Assembly: GCA_024643945.1 (NCBI GenBank)
Contig: JAHELX010000008.1
Location: forward strand, 1-34,072
Reading direction: 5' to 3'
DNA: 34,072 nucleotides
From: Anaerolineales bacterium
Lineage (GTDB): Bacteria; Chloroflexota; Anaerolineae; 4572-78; NAK82
The position numbers and the translations under genes are program-made. Below are positions 32,617 through 34,072 of this stretch, one piece after another; positions within the stretch are counted from its first letter, which is position 1, and each line of letters starts with the position of its first letter. The notes under the pieces were generated by a model, which did not search any database, was not told where the DNA came from, and saw only the letters and a list, made by a program, of their open reading frames with translations.

Positions 32617-33135
32617 ATGAGTTCCCTCCGAGGCGGGTTACTGGCTGCCGATTTTTTCACGGCTGCTTACCGAATGTCGGGGCACGTTGATGCCGGCAAG
32701 CGTCGCCTGGCCGACATTTTGAGCGACCGCTTGAGCGACTTTCTTCTCCTGCAAGATATTTACGTGTCGCGCATTTACAAGCCAGGCGAAATTGTAGCAC
32801 ATTACAAAACAGGGTCTCTCATAAAAGATCAGATTACGTTTGTGGTGCTTCCCAGCGAGGCAGATGGGCTCTCGAAGGATCATGTCTACCCTGCGCTCGT
32901 CCGCCAGATGCAGCAAGTTTTCGTCATCGTTCCCTCTTTTGAGATTCGAGGTTCACTCAAGGTTGTGGGCAAGTTGGACCTGAAGGCACTGCTTGCAATC
33001 GGCACCGACAAGTTTATGCCATTACTCGATGCCACAGCCGCCTCGTCGCTGTTGCCGCACGTGCAGTTTTCGGGGCCGGTGATTCTGGTGAACAAATCAA
33101 GTGTGGAACTCTTTTGTGTGGCCGACAAGGACTGA
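32617..33135 (+). CDS. Uncharacterised protein, possible internal duplication
   Basis: A 172-residue protein I cannot place with confidence; its C-terminal half resembles small uncharacterised domains of the DUF6812 kind from memory. It seems to have two related halves: HVDAGKRRLADILSDRLSDF then LLLQDIYVSRIYK with ITFVVLP, and KVVGKLDLKALLAIGTDKF then MPLLDATAA with VILVNKS. No signal peptide or membrane helix. I use the ATG at 32617, eight bases after AAGG; a GTG three codons earlier is possible. It is 91 bases after the aldehyde dehydrogenase and 40 bases before the response regulator, and more likely belongs with the latter. Confidence 0.65.
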   Translation: MSSLRGGLLAADFFTAAYRMSGHVDAGKRRLADILSDRLSDFLLLQDIYVSRIYKPGEIVAHYKTGSLIKDQITFVVLPSEADGLSKDHVYPALVRQMQQVFVIVPSFEIRGSLKVVGKLDLKALLAIGTDKFMPLLDATAASSLLPHVQFSGPVILVNKSSVELFCVADKD

Positions 33136-33175
33136 GGAAGCAACGCCATCCCCTGCGGCATGAAAGGACAGCGCG

Positions 33176-34072
33176 GTGGCCACCATCTTGATCATTGACG
33201 ATGATCCCGACGTAACCCGTCTCATCGAGTTCGCCCTCAGGCGTGCCGATCATCGGGTACTGACAGCCAGGGATGGAGAAACCGGCCTGTCGATCACGCA
33301 GGCAGAACACCCCGATTTGGTCATCGCCGACGTGATGATGCCAAAGCTCAACGGCTACGAATATTGCCGCCGTGTACGCGTCCAAAAAGATCTGGCCGAC
33401 ATCCCCATCCTGATCTTTTCAGCCCGCTTTCAGCCGATTGACCGGCAAACGGCGTTAGAGGCCGGCGCGACTGATTATATGCCCAAGACGGTTGGGACGT
33501 CGGAATTATTAGCACACGTTGAGAGTCTTTTGCGTGGACCGCCCTCTGTAGTCACGGCCAAGTTGGGAAGTGTAGTCGCAGTCTTCAGTCTGCGTGGCGG
33601 GGTGGGGGTCACCTCCCTGGCAGTGAACCTTTCGGTGGCCATTGCCCTAAGCCGCCAGCTACCAGTCGCCCTGGTGGATATGGCACCGCTGGCGGGTCAC
33701 GCATCTTTGATGCTAAACCTGCGTCCCACGGGCAGACTGCGCAAAGCTTTGGAGGTGGAGAAGGGAATCAACGCCGAGACGTTGCAGCCGCACTGGCAGG
33801 TGCACGAAACTGGCGTGCAGGTCTTGTCGTCGTCAGTATCCCCGGCCGAGGCGGGCGAAGTGTCTCCCACCCTGGTTCAACCGCTGGCAACCGCCTTGCG
33901 CCAGGCTTTTCCGCTGGCTTTACTAGACCTGCCGCCGTTGTTGAGCGACACTACGGCTGCCGCACTGACGACCGCCGATCGAGTGTTATTGGTCGTCACG
34001 CCCGACGTGGCCTCGCTGCAATCGGCAGTGGTCGCCCTGCAGGCCCTGAATGCCTTCGGAGTAGACGACGAG
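33176..34072 (+). CDS. Receiver-CpaE/ParA-like fusion (partial, runs off the window)
   Basis: The frame from GTG at 33176 is open to the last base (299 codons). AAAGGA lies about seven bases upstream. Residues 1-120 form a full response-regulator receiver: IIDDDPD, phosphoacceptor Asp in VIADVMMPKLNG (about 53), and DYMPKT lysine. Residues about 130-299 are a ParA/MinD-like domain as in CpaE/TadZ. The P-loop reads SLRGGVGVTSLAVNLS: the signature lysine is Arg and the catalytic lysine is Val, so ATP hydrolysis is doubtful. LVDMAP and LLDLPPLLSD follow, the latter matching Walker B. It may start a Tad pilus or type II/IV secretion cluster, or be linked to the BMC genes upstream. Confidence 0.85.
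   Translation, partial: MATILIIDDDPDVTRLIEFALRRADHRVLTARDGETGLSITQAEHPDLVIADVMMPKLNGYEYCRRVRVQKDLADIPILIFSARFQPIDRQTALEAGATDYMPKTVGTSELLAHVESLLRGPPSVVTAKLGSVVAVFSLRGGVGVTSLAVNLSVAIALSRQLPVALVDMAPLAGHASLMLNLRPTGRLRKALEVEKGINAETLQPHWQVHETGVQVLSSSVSPAEAGEVSPTLVQPLATALRQAFPLALLDLPPLLSDTTAAALTTADRVLLVVTPDVASLQSAVVALQALNAFGVDDE

Noticed and set aside
33176..34072. Calling the ParA-like protein an McdA positioning ATPase
   Set aside because: Both P-loop lysines are missing and a receiver is fused at the N-terminus, unlike McdA; kept only as a question.
1..34072. CRISPR arrays, tRNA genes, insertion sequences or prophage
   Set aside because: No regular spaced repeats, no T-loop/acceptor pattern outside coding regions, and no transposase or integrase frames were seen.

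Overview
The window looks like chromosomal DNA of a member of the Chloroflexota (Anaerolineae-like). This is an inference from several traits seen together: very large multi-GAF histidine kinases, a SecA with an extra N-terminal coiled-coil insert and a C-terminal SEC-C zinc motif, a phosphofructokinase with the PPi signature, a threonine/proline-rich lipoprotein, and a receiver-CpaE-like protein with a degenerate P-loop. Coding density is high, genes are mostly on the + strand, and I see no tRNA, rRNA, CRISPR array, transposase or phage gene.

Layout. 1-1923 is on the minus strand: the start of a gene leaving the window, a cyclase-family hydrolase and a calcineurin-like phosphoesterase. secA (2105-5218) is divergent from these. 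5335-11942 is a signalling block: a winged-helix-like regulator whose ribosome binding site is buried in a perfect hairpin, a KaiC/RAD55-like ATPase, two tiny overlapping membrane proteins and a 1500-residue soluble PAS-(GAF)6-histidine kinase. 12015-17599 carries adenosine deaminase, an MBL-fold hydrolase, a membrane-anchored repeat protein of unknown function, mutM and a lipoprotein. 17691-26697 carries dnaE, a 512-bp gap, a PPi-type phosphofructokinase gene and a PDZ-7TM-like-GAF3-histidine kinase.

Two parts stand out. (1) 27476-32525 is a compact bacterial microcompartment (BMC) locus. It encodes an RpiB-family isomerase, a DeoC aldolase, a small zinc-ribbon protein, one BMC-T, one BMC-H, one BMC-P and a PduP/EutE-type acylating aldehyde dehydrogenase. 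All three enzymes carry an extra N-terminal amphipathic helix plus linker, the form of an encapsulation peptide. DeoC plus RpiB matches the sugar-phosphate-utilising (SPU) class of BMC that I recall from BMC surveys. The likely chemistry is deoxyribose-5-phosphate to acetaldehyde and glyceraldehyde-3-phosphate inside the shell, with acetaldehyde going to acetyl-CoA. The RpiB homologue appears to lack the catalytic Cys-Thr pair of E. coli RpiB. (2) The gap between dnaE and the phosphofructokinase gene holds a near-consensus promoter, a chain of strong stem-loops and a textbook terminator. It predicts an RNA of about 350 nt that I cannot assign to a known family.

Downstream of the BMC genes, a possible internal-duplication protein and a receiver-CpaE-like protein (cut by the window end) may begin another module. 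No alcohol dehydrogenase, phosphotransacylase or pentose kinase is visible, so the BMC pathway is incomplete within this window.
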